Positions 32,853-40,743 of a stretch of 64,000 nucleotides of DNA are shown here, piece after piece. Numbering within the stretch: the first letter of the stretch is position 1; every line of letters starts with the position of its first letter. Below the pieces are notes generated by a model. The model made no database searches and was not told the origin of the DNA. It was given only the letters and a program-made list of their open reading frames with translations. A program made the position numbers and the translations under genes. The DNA comes from Corynebacterium ulceribovis DSM 45146 (GTDB lineage Bacteria > Actinomycetota > Actinomycetes > Mycobacteriales > Mycobacteriaceae): NCBI RefSeq assembly GCF_000372445.1, contig NZ_AQUY01000001.1:1060824-1124823 (forward strand), read 5' to 3'.

Positions 32853-32955
32853 GGTGCACCCGTGCACCCTTGCAAAGGTGCACCCATGCACCCTTGAAGG
32901 TGGCACCCATGCACCCTTGCTGTGTGGTCGAAAGGTGCACCCGTGCACCCTTGCG
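32853..32955. repeat. four copies of a GTGCACCC-rich repeat, possible iterons
   Basis: Four near-identical 22-base units begin at 32853, 32877, 32899 and 32934. Each has the form GGTGCACCC(G/A)TGCACCCTTG with two GTGCAC half-sites. They lie just after the HTH gene, in a 325-base stretch without a firm gene (32645-32969). They may be replication iterons bound by the HTH protein. Alternatively they are the remains of its repetitive tail: on the minus strand a frame offset by one base reads GCMGATFKGAWVHLCKGARVH, as such tails do. Confidence 0.6.
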
Positions 32956-32969
32956 GGCGGTAAAACAGG

Positions 32970-33263
32970 TCATGTTTTGATGTTCAATCGCCACACGACC
33001 GGGGCGCGCCCACCGCCTCTCGCGGCGGTTAATTCTTGATTCCCGCGCTTAATAAACTCACGTTCTTCAAGAACTTTCAACGCCCTTTTTACCGTGCTTT
33101 TGTTCACTCCAAGACGGTCAGCCATAAACACAGCCGACGGCCACGCCTGCTGACTGCCGCCGTGCTCCCTTGCCTTATCGGCTAGGAAATACAGCACAGC
33201 CCTCTCTGTCGGTGTGACCCCATCAACCTCATCACTCACCCACGCGACGGCACGAATGCTCAC
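32970..33263 (-). CDS. HTH (HTH_36-like) replication/regulatory protein
   Basis: A 97-residue winged-helix protein started with GTG behind GGGAGGG. TPTERAVLYFLADKAREHGG and AWPSAVFMADRLGVNKSTVKRALKVLEEREFIKRG form the MarR/HTH_36-type fold found in phage replication initiators and plasmid Rep-associated proteins. Related actinophage proteins have a repetitive Gly/His-rich tail; here the frame stops at WRLNIKT and the repeat DNA follows out of frame. It may therefore be shortened by a frameshift. Confidence 0.75.
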   Translation of the reverse strand: MSIRAVAWVSDEVDGVTPTERAVLYFLADKAREHGGSQQAWPSAVFMADRLGVNKSTVKRALKVLEEREFIKRGNQELTAARGGGRAPVVWRLNIKT

Positions 33264-33300
33264 TAAATATCGCCCTCCCGCGGGTTAGGTAGATGATTGA

Positions 33301-34134
33301 TTAGATTGGTGTTGTGTGCATATCTTTCGAATGCAGCCGCGCCGCAGCCTGCCTTGCATCGCCCTTGACTCCGACGAGCAGGTATTGATGCACTCGCGTC
33401 GGCTTTCTGGATGTGCCAAGCAGCTTCCAGCCTGTGAGGTACTTGCGCCCCACTGGGTCGAGGACGACCATGTCGGCGAGCATGCCGAAGCCTGCATCGC
33501 TCATCGCCTGCCACCACATCGCAGGAAGTCCCGCATAGAGGCCATCCCTGCCTCTGGCATCTGAGATGACCACACCGATGTAGCGATTCTCGGCGAGCGC
33601 GCCATAGCTGGCCGCGGCAATCTCATTGACCGCCTGGCGATACTGGGCAAGCGTCATGGCTGACATATCATCCGACTGGTCTGAGTACCGCTCAAGCCGC
33701 CAATATGGCGGACAGGTAAACACTGCATCGACACCGGACATATGACCCACTCGACCATCCCCGACGCGCCACATGTCGCCATATGCTGAGTTGGCCGCAA
33801 CTTGCTCGCTACGCACGTCGACTCCGACATAGCGCCGCCTCATCGCACTGGCGACGAGCCCACGTGTGACTCCCCCACAGCAGGGGTCGAAGACCAAGTC
33901 GCCTGATGCCGTCCACCATCGATAAAAAACCTCAGCTAGCGTAGGGTCAAACCGACTGACGCCATCACCGATGGACATAATGCCGCCACTAGCGTTGCAT
34001 GCCACATCCCGCCCGTCAGCATCGTCCGGGAGCTGCTCGCGCCACCACTGAGTGCGTTTGCGCCACTCACCCTTACGTCTATCTAGGACGCTGAATGGCG
34101 GCTGAATGTAGTGTCCTACAATGCTCGGCTGCAT
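33301..34134 (-). CDS. site-specific DNA methyltransferase
   Basis: A 277-residue enzyme with the SAM site FDPCCGGV (residues 82-89), followed by GVDVR and the catalytic TCPPYW (140-145), as in N6-adenine or N4-cytosine methyltransferases. Start ATG at 34134; GTG at 34152, with GGAGGAG upstream, is an alternative that would overlap the cysH-like gene. No partner restriction enzyme is seen. It could mask phage DNA from host restriction, or act with the adjacent CysH-like protein in a DNA modification. Confidence 0.82.
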   Translation of the reverse strand: MQPSIVGHYIQPPFSVLDRRKGEWRKRTQWWREQLPDDADGRDVACNASGGIMSIGDGVSRFDPTLAEVFYRWWTASGDLVFDPCCGGVTRGLVASAMRRRYVGVDVRSEQVAANSAYGDMWRVGDGRVGHMSGVDAVFTCPPYWRLERYSDQSDDMSAMTLAQYRQAVNEIAAASYGALAENRYIGVVISDARGRDGLYAGLPAMWWQAMSDAGFGMLADMVVLDPVGRKYLTGWKLLGTSRKPTRVHQYLLVGVKGDARQAAARLHSKDMHTTPI

Positions 34135-34138
34135 AGGG

Positions 34139-34861
34139 TCATCGACGTGCACGGCGCGCCAACTCCTCCCCGAGGGTGTCACCGTAGTAATGGTCCTCCC
34201 ACTCGACGATGCGTGGCCAGAATGATGAGCCATGCAGTGTCGCAGTACCCAGCGCGTGGACACGGATGTCACTCAATGACAGACGGCCACCAAGGGACTG
34301 TCGGTATGCCGCATGGATGGGCAGACCTTCCGAGTCCAGGTATGCAAAAACTGTCATATCTGGCCAGTCGATGATGGGTCGGCACGTCTTGGCGGTCATG
34401 ACCCCATGTACGCGGGCTGACATTGCCCGCTGTCTCGACTCGGCAGCTCGAATCCCCGTAATCGTGCGACCAGTATTCGAGCCGGCAAGATAATCGACAC
34501 TAACCCCCGGAAAGCCCGGCTCGCCGCGCATGATGGGCAGGTCAACTGCAATCTCCTGGTAGGCGACGTGCGGATGCATTTCCAGGAACGCATCTCTCAC
34601 GGCTAGGGTGCCTGGCATCTCTAACCCGCTGACCCGCACCCATCGAATCGGAATCTTAGGGTCAACGCTTGCGGTCAGGTGGGCAGTTGTGACAGAGTCC
34701 TTGCCCCACGACACAGATACAGTCGCATCTCCGTCAGAGAGGAACTCTTCAATCCTCTTCCTCGCCATCGCGGCACGTTTTGCAGGGTCGTCGTGAAAGG
34801 CCTTGAAGAGCCGTGACCGCTGCCGCCAGACGTGCTGATCTAGGTCGGCAAAACTTCGCAT
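34139..34861 (-). CDS. CysH-like PAPS-reductase family protein, type IV-B associated
   Basis: A 240-residue PP-loop protein with SVSWGKDSVTT (residues 49-59) and GIRAAESRQR (136-145), the two ATP/substrate motifs of the CysH/DndC family. The catalytic Cys of true PAPS reductases near the C-terminus is missing (the end reads LHGSSFWP), so sulfate assimilation is unlikely. CysH-like genes are the known companions of type IV-B CRISPR loci, and here the gene overlaps csf3 by 22 bases. The ATG at 34861 has GAGAGGA upstream. Its role in type IV-B is not established. Confidence 0.85.
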   Translation of the reverse strand: MRSFADLDQHVWRQRSRLFKAFHDDPAKRAAMARKRIEEFLSDGDATVSVSWGKDSVTTAHLTASVDPKIPIRWVRVSGLEMPGTLAVRDAFLEMHPHVAYQEIAVDLPIMRGEPGFPGVSVDYLAGSNTGRTITGIRAAESRQRAMSARVHGVMTAKTCRPIIDWPDMTVFAYLDSEGLPIHAAYRQSLGGRLSLSDIRVHALGTATLHGSSFWPRIVEWEDHYYGDTLGEELARRARR

Positions 34862-35448
34862 TGCGTCCTCTCTGTCGGGTGCCAGTAGGGTGCGCGGGTG
34901 CGCATCATCCGTCCAGACGTTGACGGCATAGGCCGCTGCTGCCACATGCCTGGCAGCGCATCAGAGACTTCCCAGCGCGTTACATGTCCGAATCCATTTC
35001 GATGACGAGCCCCTAGATGAGTGATGATGCCGAGTAGTTCTCGGAGCAGGTCGAGGTCAGTCACCTCCGCGTAGTAGTCCACATGGGCAGCGTGCGTTGT
35101 GCCGATGGTGACATTCCGGGCCTTGAGCTGCCCGAGTCCGTGATGATGCTCCCTGACGGTGGTGAATGCGGCCATAGGTCCGGTCGCTGGCCTGCGACGT
35201 ATTTCGGTCGCGCCGTAGTGGCCCGGGGTGTAGATAGCGTCCGAGACGCACCAGCCCCAGTAGTCACCGCGCTGCCAGGTCTCAAATGGCAGGTCAAAGT
35301 CGGGACACCCCTCTGGCGTTATGTCTGTAAGTGGAAGGTTATCGCGCACTGACTTTTGCCAGAAGGCCCAAGATGTCGGGCCATCTAGCGGACTAAGTTC
35401 GCCGATGATTGGCGTGTCGAGGTGGGCGCGGATACGGTGGCTGCTCAT
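34840..35448 (-). CDS. csf3: Csf3 (Cas5-like) subunit of type IV CRISPR complex
   Basis: A 202-residue RAMP protein. The Gly-rich loop GARHRNGFGHV (residues 146-156) and the start IRAHLDTPIIGE...PLDGPTSWAFWQ match Csf3, the Cas5 relative that caps the 5' handle of the crRNA. The start overlaps the csf2 stop (ATGA), so translation is coupled. Assignment rests on these motifs and on its place between csf2 and cysH, the type IV-B order. Confidence 0.8.
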   Translation of the reverse strand: MSSHRIRAHLDTPIIGELSPLDGPTSWAFWQKSVRDNLPLTDITPEGCPDFDLPFETWQRGDYWGWCVSDAIYTPGHYGATEIRRRPATGPMAAFTTVREHHHGLGQLKARNVTIGTTHAAHVDYYAEVTDLDLLRELLGIITHLGARHRNGFGHVTRWEVSDALPGMWQQRPMPSTSGRMMRTRAPYWHPTERTQCEVLPT

Positions 35449-36311
35449 TTGGTCAACTCTTCGATGAGGTTTCTGATGTCCATCGCTCGATCTGTGACGT
35501 GCTCGGTCCACCGCCGCAGCTTTGCGTTAGCGTCTGCGTGGTCAATGCCGTCGATGGTGGCCGCGCCATAGCCTTGGGCAGTCTTAGCGCCAAGGGTCAC
35601 CTTGCCCTCTGGGGCCCATAGTGCAAGTGCGGCACCTAGGGTGACATCATGTGCGTCGGTGGCGGCCGGTGTGAGCGACAGGGTGCCGTGCAGCTTCGCG
35701 CCAGTGATGAGCACCTGTGTATCCCAAATCATTTGTGCGGTACTCATCTCGCCGTCAACGGTGGCGAGGTAGCGGGCCGCAGGCCCAGCCCCCTGGTCGT
35801 GGCGGGTGCCGAACTCTTCACCGCGGAATGCGGCTGCCTGCCGGTCCGTATGCAGACTCTCTGGCAGTCGCCAGCTGTTTTCCCGACAGACCAGAATCAT
35901 GTCGCTGGCCCGCAAGGTTCCGGTGACAATGTCTGATGCGGCGGCGTAGCCGAGCATGCTCAGCATCGGCAGGGTCTGCTCAATGCGGCGCATCATCTCA
36001 AGGTTGGTGCGGGACCCAGTCGATGTCACCGACCCGCCGGTCCACAGTAGGTCGACTGCAGTTTTGGAGAGTGAGCCCGGCTCAATTCCGACATTCTCGA
36101 CCAGATGCCATGCGAGGGCGTCTCGGAGTCCGTGGCGGATGCTTGCTGCAGAGAGGAAGGGGGTGCGGGCTACGGTGCCGTCCGGCAGGACGCTGTCCTG
36201 AGTGCGCAGCAGGCTAGTGTTTCCAGAGGTGCCCGCCCCGTGATGGAAGGGGCTGGCCAGTGTGGCCGTCAGTCGAATCTCGGTGTGTGGCTGTGGGGTG
36301 ATGGTAGTCAT
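35445..36311 (-). CDS. csf2: Csf2 (Cas7-like) backbone of type IV CRISPR complex
   Basis: A 288-residue RAMP protein. Cas7 features are TATLASPFHHGAG near the start, VARTPFLSAASIRHGLRDALAWH (RAMP helix) and LGAKTAQGYG (residues 240-249) as the Gly-rich segment. Csf2 polymerises along the guide RNA and forms the backbone of the complex. It is about 50 residues shorter than the plasmid-borne Csf2 proteins I know. It follows cas11 with one base overlap. Confidence 0.85.
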   Translation of the reverse strand: MTTITPQPHTEIRLTATLASPFHHGAGTSGNTSLLRTQDSVLPDGTVARTPFLSAASIRHGLRDALAWHLVENVGIEPGSLSKTAVDLLWTGGSVTSTGSRTNLEMMRRIEQTLPMLSMLGYAAASDIVTGTLRASDMILVCRENSWRLPESLHTDRQAAAFRGEEFGTRHDQGAGPAARYLATVDGEMSTAQMIWDTQVLITGAKLHGTLSLTPAATDAHDVTLGAALALWAPEGKVTLGAKTAQGYGAATIDGIDHADANAKLRRWTEHVTDRAMDIRNLIEELTK

Positions 36312-36706
36312 TAGAATCCTGGCTTTCCTAGATCGGCGACAACGGCCTGTGTGGCCTTTTTTGATTTGCGGTTATCGCGGTCGAGTCGGGCAAGCATGAC
36401 GATGTAGGGCATTGTCTGGCTGACGTGGCTCGACCAGGCTTGGAAGTCCTGGCTGATAATGTCGGTCGCTCGCTTTGCGGTGTCGACCGCGCTGGGCTTG
36501 ATGGTGTGAATTTGCAGCTTCCGGCAGGCGATGGATAGCGCTTGTGGTGCATTGTCCGCTCCGGCTGCGGCGGTTTCGATAGCGGTTGCAGCCCGTTCGT
36601 TCCAGAAGTCGATGAGGCTGGGGCTAGCGTCGGTCAGACTGTCGCGCAGCGCGAAGATAAGGCCGACGGTCGCGCTGTCGAGCTGGTCAGTCGTTGGGGT
36701 AGGCAT
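36311..36706 (-). CDS. cas11: Cas11-like small subunit of type IV CRISPR complex
   Basis: A 131-residue, all-helical protein from the ATG at 36706 with GGAGG upstream; a longer upstream frame only reads across csf1. FALRDSLTDASPSLIDFWNERAATAIETAA and QDFQAWSSHVSQTMPYIVMLARLDRD are amphipathic helices. Size, helix content and the position between csf1 and csf2 fit the type IV-B small subunit that lines the belly of the complex. The sequence alone would not be enough. Confidence 0.7.
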   Translation of the reverse strand: MPTPTTDQLDSATVGLIFALRDSLTDASPSLIDFWNERAATAIETAAAGADNAPQALSIACRKLQIHTIKPSAVDTAKRATDIISQDFQAWSSHVSQTMPYIVMLARLDRDNRKSKKATQAVVADLGKPGF

Positions 36707-37430
36707 TGGTGTCCTCCATGATTGGTTTTGTGATGCACCACAGTGCGAGCTGTGTGATTGGTGCAGACTGGTAGGGGGCGAGCGTGGCGGCCAGGTGTCG
36801 CCACCGACTGAGCTCGTCATGAGTTTTGAAGTTTCCAGGCATTCCGGCGGTGATGTTGTCGGCATGGACTCCCATGCGGCGTAGTGCGAGGGTCGTGAAA
36901 AACACCTCGTGCCACACGCTGCTCGTGGATGTGATGTCCTGGTCCTCCATGCGCACTGTCCATGCCCGGTCGCCAATGTTGGTCCTGGCGTAGGGAAGTG
37001 CGTGCTTCTGCCCGCTCACTGCGACGCAGACCGTCCACTCGCCCATTGGGGGCTTCATGAGAGTGTCGATGACTGGCCGAGTGTTGGCTCGGTTTGTCAG
37101 GCAGAGTCCAGGTGCTCGATGGGCGGCCTTCTCATGCGAATCTGGCAGATGTTCGCCAGGTGCGCAGACCCAAGTCCACATTCGCGGTGACTCTTTGCCT
37201 TTCCCTGAGCAGCACCACAGTGCGGCCTGCCCGACACGGCCCGACCCAGAGTTCCATAGGGATTGGTCGGTGAAATTGTCGCCGAGTGCTTTCTTGGCGT
37301 CAGCCGTAACGGCCTCCTGGTCGCCGGTGATGCAGCAGACTGCTGGGCGCTCCTGTAGCAGCTTTGCCTTCGCTCCAGGGACTGGCTTTTTGCCAGCTGC
37401 CTGCCAGATGAGTCTCTGCGCTGATGTCAC
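36687..37430 (-). CDS. csf1: Csf1 (type IV large-subunit-like protein)
   Basis: A 247-residue protein started at GTG 37430, which has AGGAGG upstream. The N-terminal half resembles Csf1, the signature protein of type IV: LIWQAAGKK, a first zinc-knuckle-like pair in VCCITGD (C32, C33), KKALGDNFTDQSLW (about 46-59, the conserved FTD region) and a second pair in WCCSGKG (C73, C74). The Cys spacing is not the classical CXXC, so the zinc site may be altered. It overlaps cas11 by 20 bases and cas6e by four. Confidence 0.82.
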   Translation of the reverse strand: MTSAQRLIWQAAGKKPVPGAKAKLLQERPAVCCITGDQEAVTADAKKALGDNFTDQSLWNSGSGRVGQAALWCCSGKGKESPRMWTWVCAPGEHLPDSHEKAAHRAPGLCLTNRANTRPVIDTLMKPPMGEWTVCVAVSGQKHALPYARTNIGDRAWTVRMEDQDITSTSSVWHEVFFTTLALRRMGVHADNITAGMPGNFKTHDELSRWRHLAATLAPYQSAPITQLALWCITKPIMEDTNAYPND

Positions 37431-37987
37431 GTTTCCTCCTTTTGTGTGATGAGCAGTCCGCATCCGTAGGCTTTTCCTCTACCGACGCCGTTAGCTTTCA
37501 GGGTGTGGAGGCGTGCAGCGTCCTTGACGGTTGCCATGCCCAGGTACATCACCCGCAGGTGTGTCGTGCGGCGGGCATGGTAGCGCCCTGTGGCTGTCGA
37601 CATGCTGGTGGTGTCGATGGTGTGGAGGTCGAGGATTTCACCCATGCGACGCTCTAGCCATTCGTTCCACCTTTCTGGCGGCAAGGGTTTGCGTTTGCCA
37701 CGTTTGCCGCGTTCGAATTTCTGGAATGTGGGGTTTCCGATGAGGGCGAATGTGATTTCGTCACCGTCTGCATGCTGCGGGATTTCGGTGGTGAATGAGC
37801 TTTTGATGAGGTCGTCATGTGCAAGCCAGTCAATGGGGCGCCCATGCTGGATGACGATGGTGTCAGGCTGCGGTTGTGCCCACAGTCCGCGCTCTCCGAG
37901 GAAGGTGTAGATGATGGCGTGGGCGTGGTGCGCGTCCCTGAATTGCCGCGCTGCGCCCCTGTGCAATCTGATGGTCGTGATGTGCAT
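37427..37987 (-). CDS. cas6e: Cas6e-like CRISPR RNA endonuclease
   Basis: A 186-residue protein of the Cas6e/CasE fold. It begins MHITTIRLHRGAARQFRDAH, and His23 in the next segment aligns with the catalytic His of Cas6e. PLPPERWNEWLERR lies in the middle and the hallmark Gly-rich loop NGVGRGKAYGCGLL near the end (166-179). Cas6e cuts repeat hairpins in type I-E and some type IV-A systems. Its start overlaps the ssb stop (TAATG). Type IV-B loci normally lack Cas6, so its presence here is unusual. Confidence 0.85.
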   Translation of the reverse strand: MHITTIRLHRGAARQFRDAHHAHAIIYTFLGERGLWAQPQPDTIVIQHGRPIDWLAHDDLIKSSFTTEIPQHADGDEITFALIGNPTFQKFERGKRGKRKPLPPERWNEWLERRMGEILDLHTIDTTSMSTATGRYHARRTTHLRVMYLGMATVKDAARLHTLKANGVGRGKAYGCGLLITQKEET

Positions 37988-38439
37988 TAGAACGGCGGCT
38001 GGTCCTCGTCCGGGAATGGCTGCGCCTTAGGGGTGCTGCCCCAGGCGTTGGTTGCTTGCTGGTGGCCTTGCGCTTGCCAGCCGCCCTGACCCTGGCCTTG
38101 TGGGGTAAAGTCGGGGGCGAGGTCTACGCGGTCGGCCACAACATCGACAGATAGACGTTGCTGCCCGTCATCTGTTGTCCACGGCCTGACCTGCAGCCTG
38201 CCTACAACTGTGACTAGCTGACCTTTGGTGAGCTGCCTGGCCAGGTTCTGCGCGTCCCTATCCCACGCAGTGACACGCACCCAACTGGTGAATAGCGTCT
38301 CCCATTCGCCCTGCTGGTTCTTGCGGCGCTCGTCCTGCGCAATGCTGAACGTGACCAGCTCTTTACCATTGGGGTTTACGCGGGCTTCAGCGTCTTTGCC
38401 GAGCCTGCCACTGAATACCAGTATGTTGGCGGGTTTCAC
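37987..38439 (-). CDS. ssb: single-stranded DNA-binding protein
   Basis: A 150-residue SSB. The OB fold spans residues 1-105 (LVFSGRLGKDAEARVNPNGKELVTFSIAQ, WVRVTAWDRDAQNLARQL, GQLVTVVGRLQVRPW). A Gly/Gln-rich linker and the acidic DEDQPPF tip follow, the usual protein-docking tail. The GTG at 38439 overlaps the recT stop (TAGTG). It works with RecT and the exonuclease upstream and begins the block coupled to the cas genes. Confidence 0.92.
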   Translation of the reverse strand: MKPANILVFSGRLGKDAEARVNPNGKELVTFSIAQDERRKNQQGEWETLFTSWVRVTAWDRDAQNLARQLTKGQLVTVVGRLQVRPWTTDDGQQRLSVDVVADRVDLAPDFTPQGQGQGGWQAQGHQQATNAWGSTPKAQPFPDEDQPPF

Positions 38440-39290
38440 TATGCCCACCCTTCGCTGCGCGCCTTGCGGTTAGCTGCATCGCGGATAGCGTCAATCTCGA
38501 CCGCAGGCATATCGTCAGGCCGCGCCCATCCCATTACTTCGGTCAGCTCATCCATTGTGGACACGGACTCGATGGCAGCAAGCGACTCTGTGGCGAACTC
38601 GGACATGGCCTGAGCTGGCTCATCCTGCTGCTGTGCTGGCTGCTGCTTCTGCGCCAGGGCTTCACGCACTGCACCCATGCCGTGGTCGGTGCGTGTCGCG
38701 GTCGCCTTAATCCGTTCGAGCTGCAGTTCCTCCGTGGAGTACGCGATGCCAGATAGGACGTGTGGCGCGATTTTGCGGGCAGCTTCCATCGCAGCCTTGG
38801 CATACAGCATCTGCTGCGGAATCGTTTTGTACAGCTTGTTGGAGAGGTATCCAGCCTTGGTGGCGCGTTCAATATCCCACGACGCGATTTCGTGGTTGCC
38901 GCGTGGTGCCGTGATTTTCACGGTGACGCACTGGTCTGACGTTTCCAGTGTCTCCACCACATAGCCCTGCTTGATGAGCAGCGCCATCGCGGTGCGTGTC
39001 TCGATGCCAGGCTTGCCGTTGATGACCATGACCTGCTGCAGGGATTGAGTGGCGTTTAGGCCAAGCTCAGCGCCGTATAGGATGGCGGCTGCACCGTCAG
39101 CGGGCTTGCCCTTGAAGTGCTTCGGCACCATCTCGGTGGCGCACATCGCTTCGGCGATTTGCATGGCGTTGCGCATAGCGTTGGCCTGCATCTGCAGGTT
39201 CTGCAGGGCTTGCGTGCCGACAGTTTGCGGCGCGCTAGGTGGTGTCGCTGGCGCATCGCTGTGGTCGATATTGGCCGGTAGGTTACTCAT
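38439..39290 (-). CDS. recT: RecT family single-strand annealing protein
   Basis: A 283-residue protein from ATG 39290 with GAGGAGG upstream. The RecT core is seen in CATEMVPKHFKGKPADGAAAILYGAELGLNATQSLQQVMVINGKPGIE and in MLYAKAAMEAARKIAPHVLSGIAYSTEEL. RecT anneals single strands generated by the YqaJ exonuclease next door, supporting phage recombination and replication. The Gln-rich C-terminal part is a linker plus a small helical domain. Confidence 0.9.
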   Translation of the reverse strand: MSNLPANIDHSDAPATPPSAPQTVGTQALQNLQMQANAMRNAMQIAEAMCATEMVPKHFKGKPADGAAAILYGAELGLNATQSLQQVMVINGKPGIETRTAMALLIKQGYVVETLETSDQCVTVKITAPRGNHEIASWDIERATKAGYLSNKLYKTIPQQMLYAKAAMEAARKIAPHVLSGIAYSTEELQLERIKATATRTDHGMGAVREALAQKQQPAQQQDEPAQAMSEFATESLAAIESVSTMDELTEVMGWARPDDMPAVEIDAIRDAANRKARSEGWA

Positions 39291-39309
39291 TGTGCCCTCC
39301 TCGAGGCAT

Positions 39310-39331
39310 AAAAAATGCGCCCTCATGGCGC
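39310..39331 (-). terminator. hairpin between exonuclease and recT
   Basis: GCGCC (39317-39321) pairs with GGCGC (39327-39331), followed on the minus strand by ATTTTTT. The flank AGGCATAAAAAATGC is identical to that of the late terminator at 10819. In an early operon it would attenuate recT and the cas genes unless antitermination acts. Confidence 0.6.
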
Positions 39332-39357
39332 GTCAGATTGGGTTGATGTTGCTGCGA

Positions 39358-40398
39358 CTAGGTGATGTCGCGGAAGCGGTAGGAGTCGTCGCCTATTGCA
39401 GCGGCATATATGTCCGGGTACTTTTGCTTGAATAGCTTGCCGCTGAAGGCGGTTTTCGTCTCCATGCAGTCCGCGTCCTGCAGCAGGTGGCGGTACTGCT
39501 TTAGGCCGTCATCCTTATCAAATCGCGTCTTGGAGAAGCGGCCCTTGACTGGCGACATGAACGCCTTGCCGCCCACGGTGACCTTTCGGCCTGCCGCCCA
39601 CTCTTCGAGCCTCTTTTCCTCGCTGGCGACCATCTCGTTGACTTGAGCCTGCTTGCGCCTCAGGGTGAGGTAGCTGGCGAGCCTGCCATCATCTTCCTCG
39701 AGGTCAACGTCGTCGTCGAAGCTCACTAAGAGCTTGCGCTGTCGGTTGATTTCGTCGAGCAGGTCAGCGGGCGGCATTGGCGGCTCATGCTCGCCCAGTG
39801 ATTTCACAAATTCGGCGATGTGGTCGACAGTGCCGTCCCATAGCTCCTGGTCATGCTGCACCTCATGGACTTCAGGGAGCGTCGACCAGAGTTGTGCCAC
39901 GACGTAGCCGGTATGAATGCCGCTGATTGCAGCTTGTGCCATCGCCTGCCCGGCGACATGCGCCGGCAGTTCACCGCTACCCCACGCTTCCTTCGAGTCT
40001 GACGTTTTGCACTCGATGAAAAGGTAGCGACCTTGTGCCTTAGTGCGCTTGCGATTCAGTGCACGCCGGTCGAGTGTCGCTAGGTTTGGGAACGGCAGCG
40101 ATTCGTCCGTGTAGGCCACCTCGCCGGGCGATAGCTGCCACATCTCACCCGTGTCTAGCAGGCGTTTTTCTTGCCAGAATTCGGCTAGTGACCGCTCAGC
40201 GCAGTGACCCCAGATGAAGCGGTCTTGCATATCGTCGACCGGCTCCGGCTCAGCCAGGCCGGACATTTCCATCCATGTTTCGCCCGCTGTTTTCCACGGC
40301 GACAGGCCGAGGATTGCGGGCACCTTTGACGCGGTGACTACGCGCAGCCATTCTGAACTGCCCGGTCGTGGTGGGTTATTGACTACCTTGTTTGGCAT
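39358..40398 (-). CDS. YqaJ-type viral recombinase exonuclease
   Basis: A 346-residue nuclease of the YqaJ/lambda exonuclease family. PPRPGSSEWLRVVTASKVPAILGLSPW is the typical start, and the acids of the PD-(D/E)XK core lie in FIWGHCAERSLAEFW, NLATLDRR and LFIECKTSDSKEAW (Glu-X-Lys). It degrades double-stranded ends to give the single strands used by RecT. A terminator hairpin separates it from recT. Confidence 0.9.
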   Translation of the reverse strand: MPNKVVNNPPRPGSSEWLRVVTASKVPAILGLSPWKTAGETWMEMSGLAEPEPVDDMQDRFIWGHCAERSLAEFWQEKRLLDTGEMWQLSPGEVAYTDESLPFPNLATLDRRALNRKRTKAQGRYLFIECKTSDSKEAWGSGELPAHVAGQAMAQAAISGIHTGYVVAQLWSTLPEVHEVQHDQELWDGTVDHIAEFVKSLGEHEPPMPPADLLDEINRQRKLLVSFDDDVDLEEDDGRLASYLTLRRKQAQVNEMVASEEKRLEEWAAGRKVTVGGKAFMSPVKGRFSKTRFDKDDGLKQYRHLLQDADCMETKTAFSGKLFKQKYPDIYAAAIGDDSYRFRDIT

Positions 40399-40401
40399 TC
40401 C

Positions 40402-40743
40402 TTAGCCCTTACCTTCCTTGCTGATAGCCCTCACGTCGGCAAGAATCTCTTCGAGCCGCCTGATTAGGTCGTCACGCTTCACCGGAGCGCGGCGCTTAGC
40501 TCTCTCCAGCCTGCGCAGCCGTCTTTCCAGCTTGTGCACATTGGTAGATAGCGCGAATGTATGCGACTTGTCCTTTAAGTAGAACTCATGCTGTAGGTCG
40601 ACATCTGACCGAAGGCGCCTGATGGACCGCTCTATGGCGTCCATGTCGATGCGAGCTTTTCGCACCTCAAAGCAGAGAGCTGCGAAAACTGCGGATGTCA
40701 CGACGGTGGCAACTGCCAGTGCAATGGTCGACGTGATGCTCAC
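40402..40743 (-). CDS. small membrane-anchored coiled-coil protein
   Basis: A 113-residue protein from GTG 40743, which overlaps the stop of the next small gene upstream. One membrane helix (residues 5-25) is followed by a long Arg-rich coiled coil (about 35-105). No family recognised. The fusion of a single anchor and a coiled coil occurs in many phage early genes, possibly for membrane localisation of replication. Confidence 0.62.
   Translation of the reverse strand: MSITSTIALAVATVVTSAVFAALCFEVRKARIDMDAIERSIRRLRSDVDLQHEFYLKDKSHTFALSTNVHKLERRLRRLERAKRRAPVKRDDLIRRLEEILADVRAISKEGKG

Noticed and set aside
32851-33039. Plus-strand frame VHPCTLAKVHPCTLEGG
   Set aside because: No ribosome site and on the wrong strand for the operon; results from the GTGCACCC repeats.
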